DNA of 64,000 nucleotides, from contig JASJFT010000177.1 of NCBI GenBank assembly GCA_030770425.1, positions 1 through 64,000 of the forward strand. The letters are read 5' to 3'. A program made the position numbers and the translations under genes. The notes under the pieces were generated by a model, which saw only the letters and a list, made by a program, of their open reading frames with translations, did no database searches and had not been told where the DNA came from. Origin of the DNA: Darksidea phi. Taxonomy: Eukaryota; Ascomycota; Dothideomycetes; Pleosporales; Lentitheciaceae. Positions 32,789 through 43,524 of this stretch are shown piece by piece; position 1 is the first letter of the stretch, and the number at the start of each line of letters is the position of its first letter.

Positions 32789-33473
32789 ATGCGTGCCCCA
32801 GAACGCAGCCACTACGAGAGCCATTCGGTTGAGGTAGACTTCTCCAGATACCCGACCTCGCAAAAGTTACTCAAGCGGTGTCAAGACTTCTTTGACGAAA
32901 TCAAGGACTTGTACTTGCCCGCGCTCTTTCTCATATGCTACCACTAACTCTTTCCCAGCACCCCAGGCAAGGATCTCGAAGCCCACCTCAACAAGAACTA
33001 CGGCCCGGGCAGCCAGGTTTACGAAGACCTTTGCTCTCTCACGCGCAAAGGGCTTGAAGAAGGTTGGGTCGCCAACGTCGAGCTCGACGGCCCAAAGTAT
33101 CGGCGCTCCAAGGTCGCCGTACCAAAGGACGAAACGCGCTTTCTGAGTATCACGACTGTATATATGGACTCACAAGAAGAATACTTGGGACAATACCATG
33201 CACATCCATATGGAGAGATCAACTGTATTGTGCAGATTGACGAGGGAGCGGAGCTGAAAGGAATGCAGGGTTGGCGAAAGGCTGGGTGGACGTCTCCAGG
33301 ACCAGGCACGCATCAGTGAGTTTGCATTTCGCGTGATAAATTGGATGTATCAGTGCTAACTCTCTAGTTATCCGCAAGTGCGTGGCGGCGCACTCATCGC
33401 ACTGTTCTTCCTACCGGCCGGGCGTATCAGCTATACCGCGAAGCCAAGCGATCCTCAACCGATCTATGTCTGA
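32789..33473 (+). CDS. DUF4863 protein (4-hydroxylaminobenzoate lyase-like)
   Basis: Three exons (introns 32911-32958 and 33316-33367) encode 194 residues. The family core is clear: TPGKDLEAHL, NYGPGSQVYEDL, WVANVELDGPKYRRSKV, ITTVYMDSQEEYLGQYHAHP, YGEINCIVQID, then HHYPQVRGGALIALFFLPAG. The His residues of GQYHAHPYGE and the Glu are likely metal ligands in a cupin-like barrel (inference). A bacterial member of this family, PnbB, is described as p-hydroxylaminobenzoate lyase, releasing ammonia from the nitroarene intermediate; whether the fungal protein does this is unknown. It is flanked on both sides by gene-poor DNA. Intron presence shows it is fixed in the fungal genome. Confidence 0.8.
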
Positions 33474-34399
33474 TGCACCATTTGATACCTAAGTACGTAC
33501 ATTAATGGTCCAAACACATGTTTCTCATTGCCCCGGAAGTTGTTCGCCATCTGTCAATAGCATTTCTATTTCAGGAAGACTAAGATTTTATTCGCTCCAT
33601 CTCACTTCCAAGTCCACCCGCATCTCCTTCGCCAACGCATCCTGTCAGGTACCGTGTTACTGGCGTTCCGTGCCCAATACTTAACATCTCAACCGCACAC
33701 TTTGTTCGGCCTGGATTTCTCCTTTCAGCTTCAAGTAGGAATTTTGATTGGCTATGACTTGCTTGATGTGCAGCACCATTACATTGTATAGACATTTGCC
33801 AAACTCGTTAATGTAGTCGTGGACGTGCGTGCAGCGGAATTTCATGTCGTAGGCGACAGCGAGGCGTCCATATATTTGAGTTGGGAATAGGTTGGCTATA
33901 GGACAATGGTTATTTCATTCACCAGACCGCGCTGAAAAACAAGCCAGCAGTTCCCTTCTTGCATATAATGCACCCAGATTATCCCCAAACGCCGATATTT
34001 CGCGTGATTGTGATGATACGCTCCACTTTAGCGACGTCCTTATGATTGTTTTGAACTTTCCTGGGAGCGCAATATCCCCTGATTTGTATTGTTCGAGTCT
34101 TCATGTTTCCGCTGGAATAGAATGAGTGTAGTAGCTGTGGCCGTGTGTGAAGTTGTTACTTTGTCGATTAGACTTTGGGCCCCTTATTTACATTCGTCGC
34201 AGCGAATTTGTCGTTAGTACAATGCTGTGCAGGATAGTTTGGCCGCAATCGATGCCCATATTACAGTACTAGTGAGAGACTCACCTTAAGACCAGTTATC
34301 GTAGATGATAGGGTAATTGAAACATTATATGAACACAAACAGGAGAGAGTCCCAAACCCGATAGCGTCTAAGAGCCGTCTATAATCTACCATGATACCC
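33474..34399. other. Intergenic region between convergent genes
   Basis: Over 900 bp between the DUF4863 gene (+) and the helicase 3' end (-). Only short frames, no domain signal. Confidence 0.4.
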
Positions 34400-37300
34400 T
34401 TAGTAATGTACACGCGTAGGACCTGATGTCTTGCGACCCATAGACCGAGGTAGTGCGCGTGTACCTGCCGATGGCATGACCCGGTGGCGGGCGTCCCTCG
34501 ACGTCCGTCCTCCTCTAATTTGTATCTTTGACTCATGGTCGAATTGGTCTAGAATGTTGACGAGACCACGAGCGAACGCGTTCCTTGTAGAGTCGTCTGC
34601 AAAGTAGGCCTTTTCGCCATCCGCAGCATGCATGTTTCGGAGACGGTGGCTCGTCAGCTCTTGAAAGGCGTTCGACAAGACCTACAAAGAAAGGTTAGTG
34701 CACGCCACCAAAGGAAAATGATACTATTCTCTTTCGACTTACTGTATCTAAACCTTGTCTAAACTGATGAACCAGTGCAGCATGTTCCGGCCAAGTACCA
34801 ACTCTGAAGGGCAACCATCCGTCCAAAACCAATAGCTTACGCCCGCTGTCAGATTTTACATTGAGTTTTCCCCCAAAGAGCAGCGATGTCGCGTGTGAGA
34901 CCTCCGTGATGTCTCGCATGGAAAGAAAGCCATCGTCAGAACTGAACAGAGATGAGTAGGTAAACATCGCACCCCCGTAGTCGAGAGTGTCTTTCTTCGG
35001 CGCCAACATCGACTTCGGATGCACGGACACCATATCAGTATTAGAAGTACGAAACCAGCGGCGAGTTGTGTTGATGGCGAGATTAGGCGCGAAGCCTACG
35101 AGTGCAAGGGCCTTGATAAGCGGTATGTTGCGGCTATTGGTGTTCAACGCCTGGTCTCCAAATTCATGCCCATAGCGCCCGGGCCGCGGGGTGTGGGGGA
35201 TTAATTGACTTTGCACAAGAATCTGCTCGATATCTTGAGCAACCCTTCTTGTTTGGTCGTAAGCGGCCATACTAATGAAGTTTTGAGATGCAAAATCGAA
35301 GGCCGCACGCTGGCCTTTTTCCTCTACGCACTGGCGCAATTGCTTGAAGGCGCTGATTTGCGCTATGTGCTCACTTTGAGTGCCGTTAAGCCACTCTTGA
35401 TGGCTCTTCTCCCATTCAGGCCTTTTGCCTGAAGGCTTAACCAGAAGGTTCCGTGATCCAGACAATGCGCTCAGAACGAGAATTGGATCGAGACATCGAA
35501 AGATAATTCCGAGCACTATCATCTTTCCGAGTGCGGGTTGAACTGGCAGGGCGGCCAGCAGTTCTCCCAACGGAGTGAGATCCTCGTCCTCGGTCAATGC
35601 TTCGATTGACTGCAGTGTCGACACTGCGGATTGGACATTTGTCGCACTGGGAGCCTCCAAAGCTTGAGAAAGGAAGCCACCGATGGAATCGTGAAATCCG
35701 TGCGCTTTCACGTCGAGACAGATTTCTTGAAGATCAGCGCGAAGCATCTCCGCCTTTCCTGTGATCTTCAGGCGGTCAAGACGTTCTTCGGTGTAGAGTC
35801 CATAATAATTCCCGTTTTGAACCCGTCCAGCTCTTCCCGCACGTTGCTTAGCATTCGCTTTGCTAATCCAGGCGCTCTTTAGAGTGCTGATCCGGTTCAC
35901 CGAGTCGTAGCGTTTTTCTCGATGTTTGCCACTGTCGATGACGTACTGAACGTCTGGAATCGTCACCGATGTTTCTGCTATGTTTGTTGACAGGATGATT
36001 TTGCGGCATCCATGGGGCACAGGGTCAAAGACGGCCGCCTGAGCATCTACAGGAGTAGTTGAGTGGAGGATAAATAGCTTATACCGAGATTCGTCTGCAA
36101 AGTTAACACCAAAGAGAGGTCTCCGTGTGAGGAGATTGCTGGTTGTCAGAATCTCGTTTTGACCGGGTAAGAACACAAGGACGGCACCCTCGTTTGTCGT
36201 TTTCGCAACGTAAGCTACGGTAGCAGCAACGAGTCCGACGGGCGTTAGAGAGTCATCAAGGTCGTAATCGTCTTCAACCGGCGTTCCCGCATCCGTTTTA
36301 GCGATGCTCGACGTTTCGTCCATTGGCTGCAACTCCTTGCCTAGATACTTCAATGAATCCTTCTCGTTGAGGAGCTCATTGAGTGTAGCGCCGGTATAGT
36401 TGGATTGGAGCTCACTGTGGATATCTCGAAGGTATCGGGTTTTGACGGGAAACAACCTGCCAGGAACGTTGATAGAAGGGCAAGGAATGACGCATCCATC
36501 TGCGTCCGCCACGCCGAAATAGTTGGAAAAGAGCTGTGTATTCATGGTAGCGCTCATGAGTACGACTTTGGGAACTGCCTTGTTCGCTGCTCGTCTTTCC
36601 TTGAGAGCATTTTTTAGAACAACGAGTAGGAAGTCGAGGAGAATATCCCGCTCGTGTACCTCATCCAAGAGAATGTGTGAGGTCGTATTAAAAACTTGGT
36701 CTGGATCGGTTTGCAATTGTTGCAACAGAATTCCTGTTGTACAAAACAAGATGCTACCATCTTCTCGAGGAGGGGCGGCATTGTGACGAACAATATAGCC
36801 CACCGAGTCCCTCAGCTGTTCGGCACGTTCCTCAGCAACACGCCTGGCAACAGAAGTTGCCGCAATGCGCCTCGGTTGAGTGACGATAACGTTGCACGAG
36901 GCTCCCTCTCCTATTTCTGATGCAGCCTCTAAGAACATCTGAGGCACTTGTGTCGTCTTTCCGGAGCCTGTAGCCCCAACTACAACAGTAAAAGGGTTTC
37001 TTGAGACGAGCTCAAGAATCTCGCTCCGGTGCCGGTTAATGGGTAATTCTTCTCGTCTGGTACGCATCAGTTCGGTTGTCGATGACTTTTGGTAAACTGT
37101 TAAGGCGTTTTGTAGAACTTTGTTTCGTCGATCTTGGTCTGTGAAATTTCGAACCCTACGGGAACGTGTTGGTAGCTCCGAGGCAGTCATCGTAGGAGAG
37201 AGCGTAATAGGTTTCAGTGCACCGCGCTGCTTCAAAAATTTCGAGGCTTTTCTCATTGTTTGCAAAACCTCATTGGTCATAGAGATGTGAATCGGTCGCA

Positions 37301-38703
37301 CACTTCTCATAATTCTGCCCCCACCTTCTCGCAACGCTGCCTCAAAGCTAGGGAACAGGTTCGGATCTTCCTTTCCGAGAGCCACCGCGGCAGTCAACAT
37401 GGCTAATTTTTCAGCCTCAGTTTTGCTTGTCATGATAACGGCTTCGCCTATCGGTTTGCCAGCTAGCGTTGCTTGTGCGTGGTATAGCTTGCGATCTTTC
37501 CCAGGTTTCTCGTTCACTGATGTAGTCAACACGCCCTTCCTATGATCCCAGAAGTTACAGAAGTCGTCCATGACTGATGATCTGGTGGAATGCTTGATCG
37601 GCGTATTGATATTTCGTTCTCGAGCTAATTCCTGAAACCGAATCGAAGCTGCAACCTCAGCTTGACTGTAAGTTGTGCCAGCACCGATGGTGGCTATGTC
37701 ATGCTCTGGGAGTTCAACAGTACATTGGAATTGGGGTTTGAGACTTCCTTGCGCCCGCGCTTTATGAAGGATATCTAACGTGATAGGCTTGGTCGTGAAT
37801 TGGGGTATTAACATGAAGCGAGCGGCATAGTCGAAGACGGCGACTTTGGCGCTCAGCTGAGGTGGATCCACTTTCGTAACTGCAATCGTAGACCTACCAA
37901 AGAACTCTCTAAGCAGTCCAGACTCGTGCAATCGAGCTATCAAGTGTATGCAACAACTTCTGAGAGCCTCTTTCTTGGATGATCCTTTGCCTAGGACGGA
38001 TATATGTTCTCCATTGTACGCTACTCCGGTCATTCTGTACCGCGCCGGGTGTTGTTCATGGGGCAAGACGCTACTCTTGACATTTTTGAATGTTAATTTG
38101 CTTCTGAAAAGCCGTTCGATAAAGCTAAGATTAAACCCATCCGGATCATCATCCAGGAATTGGAACAGGCTTTCCGGGGCATTAGTATATTGGTCGCGGG
38201 TCGGAAGCAACAGATGCTTTTTGATGCAATCTTCCGTTAGAGGTGGGGAATCGCTAGTTGCATTCAAACCTCCCGGCTGCCCTCTTCGTTCTTGTGTACT
38301 CTTCTGTGCCCGTTTGAATATTTTTGAGGGCTTAATCTTGCCAGCAGTCGAAGGCGCACGCGACGGATACTTCAGTTGGGGCTGTCTGCCCGGCTTAGGT
38401 GTCGGCGTGCCATGGCTCGCTCGCCTATGAGCCCTTTGTGTAGGGTGTCTGGTATGAGTCCGAGAGCTCAACGATGCAAGGTGTGGAGGCAAGTCGTCGC
38501 CGGTACGTGGGTCGACAGGAAGATGGGTGGTATGATTTCGGGATTGACGGGTATACGGTGCGGATGCGCTCGCGCGTGCTATGTAGCTATAAAGGTGGTA
38601 TGGTCTCCGCAGGCGTACAGGAGCGAGCTGATGTAGCGGTCAGCAAGATGAGCGGTTGTAAGAGGCAGAGGCAGAGGCACGGCCTTACTATTGTGTATCT
38701 CAT
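34400..38703 (-). CDS. DExH-box RNA helicase (DHX9/DHX30/DHX36-like)
   Basis: Large ATP-dependent RNA helicase, superfamily 2 DEAH/RHA group. The main exon (about 38578-34743) plus a last exon after intron 34742-34682 encode nearly 1400 residues. Motifs in order: I GATGSGKTTQ, Ia TQPRRIAATSVA, II DEVH, III SATMN, V STNIAETSVTI, VI QRAGRAGR, then a helicase-associated HA2 region and an OB-fold end (LLFGGKL, VLDGWLPFRV). The N-terminal third has two dsRNA-binding-like stretches (GKGSSKKEALRSCCIHL; TYSQAEVAASIRFQELA). The large exon is open to 38492 but has no ATG, so an upstream exon is required. The best join is ATG 38703 with a 40-nt intron 38618-38579, giving an Arg/Ser-rich leader that could target mitochondria; a GTAAGG donor near 38690 is an alternative. 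Confidence 0.82.
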
Positions 38704-39223
38704 ACTCCATGTGCAGTGTCGAGGAGACAATGAAACAGTTCGAGCGTGTCTGAGGCTGAACGGTTCAATGTTCGGGAACGACGCGACTCGAGAACTTTTA
38801 CGCACGGGCCATGCATGAGGCGCTTCGGACGGAACAGCCACGGCACCAGCCACAGCGGGAGCGGAACAGCTGCCAATCTTAGACCGGAAACCACGGTGAA
38901 CATTGAACGGCACCTCAGCCATCAATCTAAGCGCCATGTAGCCCCACCCCGGTTATAATGTCTGGGCAAACGGAACCTGGAGAGTGCTGGAGGGGACAGG
39001 ACTTGGAGATACACCGGTAACAAGGCTCACACCCGCGAGACTAATATGCCCAAAACAACCGCGGATCGCAACATCACAGGACAGCCTCCCCACAGGACTC
39101 TCTTGATATACATAGATTGCAGTGCTTTAGAATTGTTGCGCCCCGGTGTTGTTCAAATATGAGCCTTCTGCTCGAAATTTCTCCGTTCGCGGTTGCGAAT
39201 GACGATTCCTCGAATAAGCCACC
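38704..39223. other. Divergent promoter region, helicase / SGNH hydrolase
   Basis: 520 bp between divergent genes. The helicase frame stays open to an ATG at 38937, so part of it may be helicase 5' exon. No other signal stands out. Confidence 0.4.
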
Positions 39224-40582
39224 ATGGTATCGTTCTCTATTCTTTCGGTTGCCTACGTGGCGTTGGCACTATCCTCTTCTCCCAGCGAAGCCCGTGCCCT
39301 CGAAGCAATTGAGAAGCGTCAAGATGAAAATCATTGGGTCAGCACATGGACAAGCATGCCCCAACTCGTCGAGTCAGGAAACATGCCCCCGTCACCCTTC
39401 GTACGTCAAAATTCCATCATCACCCATATATACCCAGTTGACGTGTACAAACCAGTCCTCCGGCGGCGTGCTCAGAGATGCCACCCTCCGCCAAACTCTA
39501 CACATTTCCATCGGCGCCCCCACACTGCGCGTAGCAATATCTAACACCTTTGGCGGCTCCGACCTCCCCATAACTGCAGCCTCCATTGGCCTCCCCATTG
39601 GCGGTGCCGCTGGCGTCGTGGGAATTCAGGCCTCCCCTCTCGCCGCCGTCACTGTCGGTGGAAAAGCTAGCTTCACCGTACCTAGGGGACAGATCGTTGT
39701 AAGCGATGAGATTGCGTTTGAGACTAAGAGCCAGCAGATGGTGACGGTAAGCTTGTATAGCCAAACCGGGCAGAGTGGATCAAGTATTACGGGGCACCCA
39801 GGGAGTCGGACGACGAGCTGGTTTGTAACAGGGAATAAGGTTAATGCCACGACATTTAGTGGGACAAAAAGTGTGCACTGGTATGCATCTACCGACCGAG
39901 ACTAAGCAGGGGTTTGGAGCTGACGGCGGATATCAGGTACTTCGTCTCAGCAATCCACGTCTCTGTCCCGACCACCTCGAGTGCCCTCGTTATAATAGGC
40001 GACTCCATAACCGACGGCCGCGGTTCCGACGATGACAAGAACAATCGCTGGCCCGACCTCCTCCTCGCCCGCCTCCAGTCCTCGAACCACACCAACATCG
40101 CCGTGAACAACCAAGCCGCAGGCGGAAACTGCGTCCTCAGCCAGTGTCTCGGCCCCAGTGCCGTGTCCCGCTACAAGCGCGATGCCCTCGATCAACCAGG
40201 TGTGAAATACGTAATGATCTTTGAAGGCGTCAACGACATCGGTAACAGCGGCAACGTCGCCAACCAACTCATCAATGCCTACAAAACCATGATCGCCGAT
40301 GCTAAGAAAGCTGGGTTGGTCACTATTGGCGGGACGATCACGCCGTTTGGGGGAAGTAACTATGCGGGTGGGGACAAAGAGAATGCGAGGAAGACGGTGA
40401 ATACTTGGATCAAGACGAAGGGCAACTTTGATTACTTTGTTGATTTTGCGGCGGCGATTGAGAATAAGGGCAATCCAGCGAATTTGGACAGCAAGTACAA
40501 TGGCGGTGATTCTCTGCATCCGAACGTGGCTGGGTACCAGGCGATGGCAAATGCGTTCCCGTTGGAGGTCTTCAATATGTAG
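39224..40582 (+). CDS. Secreted SGNH/GDSL-type hydrolase
   Basis: Secreted serine esterase/lipase of the SGNH superfamily. Three exons (introns 39401-39455 and 39881-39936) encode 415 residues. The signal peptide is residues 1-24 (FSILSVAYVALALSSSPSEA), with a likely Kex2 site at EKRQ. An N-terminal beta-rich module (residues about 38-210) with TLRQTLHISIGAPTLRVAIS precedes the catalytic domain. Block I is GDSITDGRGSDDD (nucleophile Ser), block II the Gly in NNQAAGGN, block III GVNDIG, and block V DSLHPNVAGY (catalytic Asp and His). This two-part layout is seen in fungal GDSL-like lipases/acylhydrolases; the natural substrate is unknown. The second intron was closed at the acceptor that gives SVHWYFVSAI. 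Confidence 0.9.
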
Positions 40583-40908
40583 ATGCTAGGATGAAAGGAA
40601 GGTGGAAGGTGCGAAATGAGACAGAAGAAACATGAATATGGATCAGTGAGATGGGACTAACGCAAGAGGTCCATAGGCATCAATACTAGACGACTGTACA
40701 CAGGAAGCAAACCCGCCATTGCAGTAGGCAGAGCGGTTCAAAGAAGAACGCCATGCCGCAATTTGGAGAACCAGCCCTCTCATCATCCTTCACTACACAC
40801 TCCTCACGAAGGACAAAAACAAGCCCGGAGTATAAAATGAGGCAGCCAACAAAACGGCCAGTACAAGAATCCGTCAATACAACCGGGATTTGTAGACGGT
40901 TCCTCATG
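40583..40908. other. Short region between convergent genes
   Basis: 326 bp between the SGNH hydrolase (+) and aquaporin (-) stop codons, holding both 3' UTRs; nothing else seen. Confidence 0.4.
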
Positions 40909-42359
40909 TCACGAGCTGCCCCGCGACGTAGAACTGTAGTCCGAACTGCCAGACTCTGCGCTTGGTCCGTCGCGGAAGCTGCGGTCGGACGATTCCTCGT
41001 AGTGCGGGTGATGAGAACGCGGATGCGAGCGCGAATGCAGAGACCCGTAGGCAGAGTTGTTACTATGCTGGGCGCGGGGACGGTCGTTGGGGTGGTCGAT
41101 TGAGTAGTGGCCATCGCAGCCGTGTTGGTAGATTCGGGCAGGCTGACTTGGAAGGCTGGGCAGAGAGTACATGCCGGTATCTGGGGACGCTGTATGGTTG
41201 TTGTTGCAATGGAAAGAGGTTGAGCGACGTGGCTGAATCAGCTTGTTGAGAGGGTGGATTGGAGGCACGAATTCGGAGTCATCGGCGCCATCAGTGCGGC
41301 GACCTAGTGATTTGGTCCTGTTAGTATAAGCAATTTGAAAGGCATCATCGCGGGTCTTCGACTTACTCTCTCGCCGAGCATCGTCGACTACTTCGGGGGA
41401 CTCCGTGTACCGCTCTTCGCGGCCGTCACTGTCGGCGCCAGGGTTGGCGGTCTCATACTCCAGAAATTTAATGAGGCGGTAGAAGAGCACTGCTACAATA
41501 GCGCCGAGTAGAGGTCCCACCCAGTAGATCCAATGGAAGCTGTCAAAGGTACCAAGGCAAACGTCCGGGCCGAAAGAGCGGGCGGGATTGAGAGATCCTC
41601 CTGTGAAAAAGACACCTAATGAAGTGAGTGTTTGCTTCAGAGTGGCGGTCAAAGTCAGCTGACCTGCCAATTCGGCGATGAACAACGCCAACCCGATGCC
41701 AATTGGGGCCAGGAAGGTAGCCTTGTGCTTCTCCGCCGCCAACATAAAAATGCAGAAGATCAGTTCCGCAGTGAGGAGCATCTCAATGAACAATCCTCGA
41801 GTAACCGAAGTGTCAGCGCTAAGGCTTGTGCGGACAGCGAGGGGACCGGGTAAGAGGGCGGAGACAATTCCAGCAGCGGCGATGCCGCCTAGGATTTGTG
41901 AGAGTATGAGCAAACCTGCCTTAAGCCAGCTAATCGCCCCGACCAGGGCTAGAGCCACCGATACCTAGGCAAACGTCAGCTATATGTGCGAATTCGAGAG
42001 GTGAGAGAACCTACAGCCGGATTGAACAGCCCTCCACTGATGCGGAAGAAGATCCACACATTAACTGCCAGCGAGAAGCCGAATGCCAGTGAGATGTACA
42101 GGAGTGTCGATGTGCTTGCCGGATCGTCCACGCTACTCGGAGGCGTGTTGGCGACCTGAGTGCCAGCGAAGGCGAAGAACAAGAACAGGTAGGTGCCAAC
42201 AAACTCTCCGATCATGGAGATGAGCATATGTCGGACTCTGTTTGGAAGCCACCCGAACCCTGGCAGGCGCCTCTCCCCAGGGCGAGTGGGGTCAGCAGTG
42301 TAAACCGGCTTCATGCCGGGAAGGACCATGAAGCTCTCGGCAGGTCTATTAGTGTTCAT
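40909..42359 (-). CDS. Aquaporin (MIP family channel)
   Basis: Membrane water/solute channel. Four exons (introns 42014-41965, 41663-41616, 41366-41304) encode 429 residues. Both half-helix motifs are intact: GGLFNPAVSVAL and GGSLNPARSFGPD. Six membrane helices can be read, from IGEFVGTYLFLFFAFAG to WIYWVGPLLGAIVAVLFYRL. The last 150 residues form a charged, disordered cytosolic tail with a His-rich stretch near the end (RSHPRSHHPHYEESSDRS), typical of the fungal long-tailed aquaporins rather than the short Aqy1 type. The third intron (63 nt) keeps frame, so unspliced reading would insert 21 residues. The Arg after the second NPA is canonical; water, peroxide or glycerol selectivity cannot be settled by eye. 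Confidence 0.9.
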
Positions 42360-43524
42360 CCCGGCGGCTTACGAGGCGCTGGTTCTAATAGTCGGGCGGT
42401 GTGGCGTCGACGAATGCGTGAGAGACAACGGGTCTTGGAGGCAGGAACACGACGAATGAGATGCCAGGTAGGAGTGGGAGAAGACGAATAGAGATGTAGG
42501 ACAGACGGTTGCAGGAATATAGGAAGCTGAGGCTAGAGCTATGCTGTGCGAGAAGAGAGGTTAAGAGGAAGATGGCGAGGCAGAGAGACGGGGTTGATAA
42601 GAGAACAACATGACGCGATGAGACATGGAAGGCGCGCTGGCAGACCTGGTAGGCACGGGAAAGCATGGTCGTGGTACGTTCCTCACGTTCTTATGGAAGA
42701 GAGACGGAAGTTAAGCCGGTCCGGTAGTCGTTATCGACACTGCGCTCTGCCTCGAAATGTCTTCATCGCTAGCGACTGCGTGTACGGTTGGATGTCCTTC
42801 TTTCTGCTCGGAGCAGACGGTGGCCATCAGCTAACTTTGATTAGCGACGCCCACGGCGACTGTTCTTGGAGTGAAGATGCTGCCCAAGCAAATGCTTGTA
42901 CATGTCAACTGGTGGTGCATGTACCCTGGCCACGTGATTGCAGGAGACGGCATCTGGGGCAGATTGATTCATGTGCAGCCCGAATATCGGTGTCTCAGGC
43001 TGCTTGCGGAGAGACGTCCTTGAGCGCGAGCAGGCCAAGGCGGGGCCGCGTCGAAGTGCCGTCGTATCGTCGTATCGTCGTGTCGAAGAGTCGAAGCGTC
43101 GCCGAGGCCAACTGGTGTTTCTGAACATTGATGTCGTCACGTGTGCGCAGAGCACATGTGCATCATCCAACCACAACACATGCGCACGACCAGCTGTTTC
43201 TCTCCGCCTGTGCTTGTTTTTGCCTTCCTTCGCGTATTCTTCTTTCCCTTTCGTTTCTTCTTCCTCTACTGTGCGTCCTGCCGCTTCGGCTGCCTCCGTT
43301 CGCCCGCCCCGCCTGCCACGACCGAGCGCAGCGCCTCCGCCGTCACATCACCGCACCACCACCATCGCCGCCGCCGCCGCCGCCGCCGCCGAGCTGTTTC
43401 GCAGCTGACCCTCCGCACACGGCCCTGCCGGATGCGTATACGACTACAGAGCCCAGCATTTCCTGCTGCCCTTCCGCTTCACATCGGCCAACACAGCGCT
43501 GCTGAACCCGGCCACCCACCCAGC
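42360..43524. other. Divergent promoter region, aquaporin / PA-RING gene
   Basis: 1.16 kb. The PA-RING frame stays open upstream of 43525 to 43141 in C/T- and CCG-rich leader sequence, without domain content. No other gene seen. Confidence 0.4.
43366..43391 (+). repeat. CCG trinucleotide repeat in leader
   Basis: About eight CGC/CCG units in the presumed 5' leader of the PA-RING gene, preceded by CCA repeats. Confidence 0.8.
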
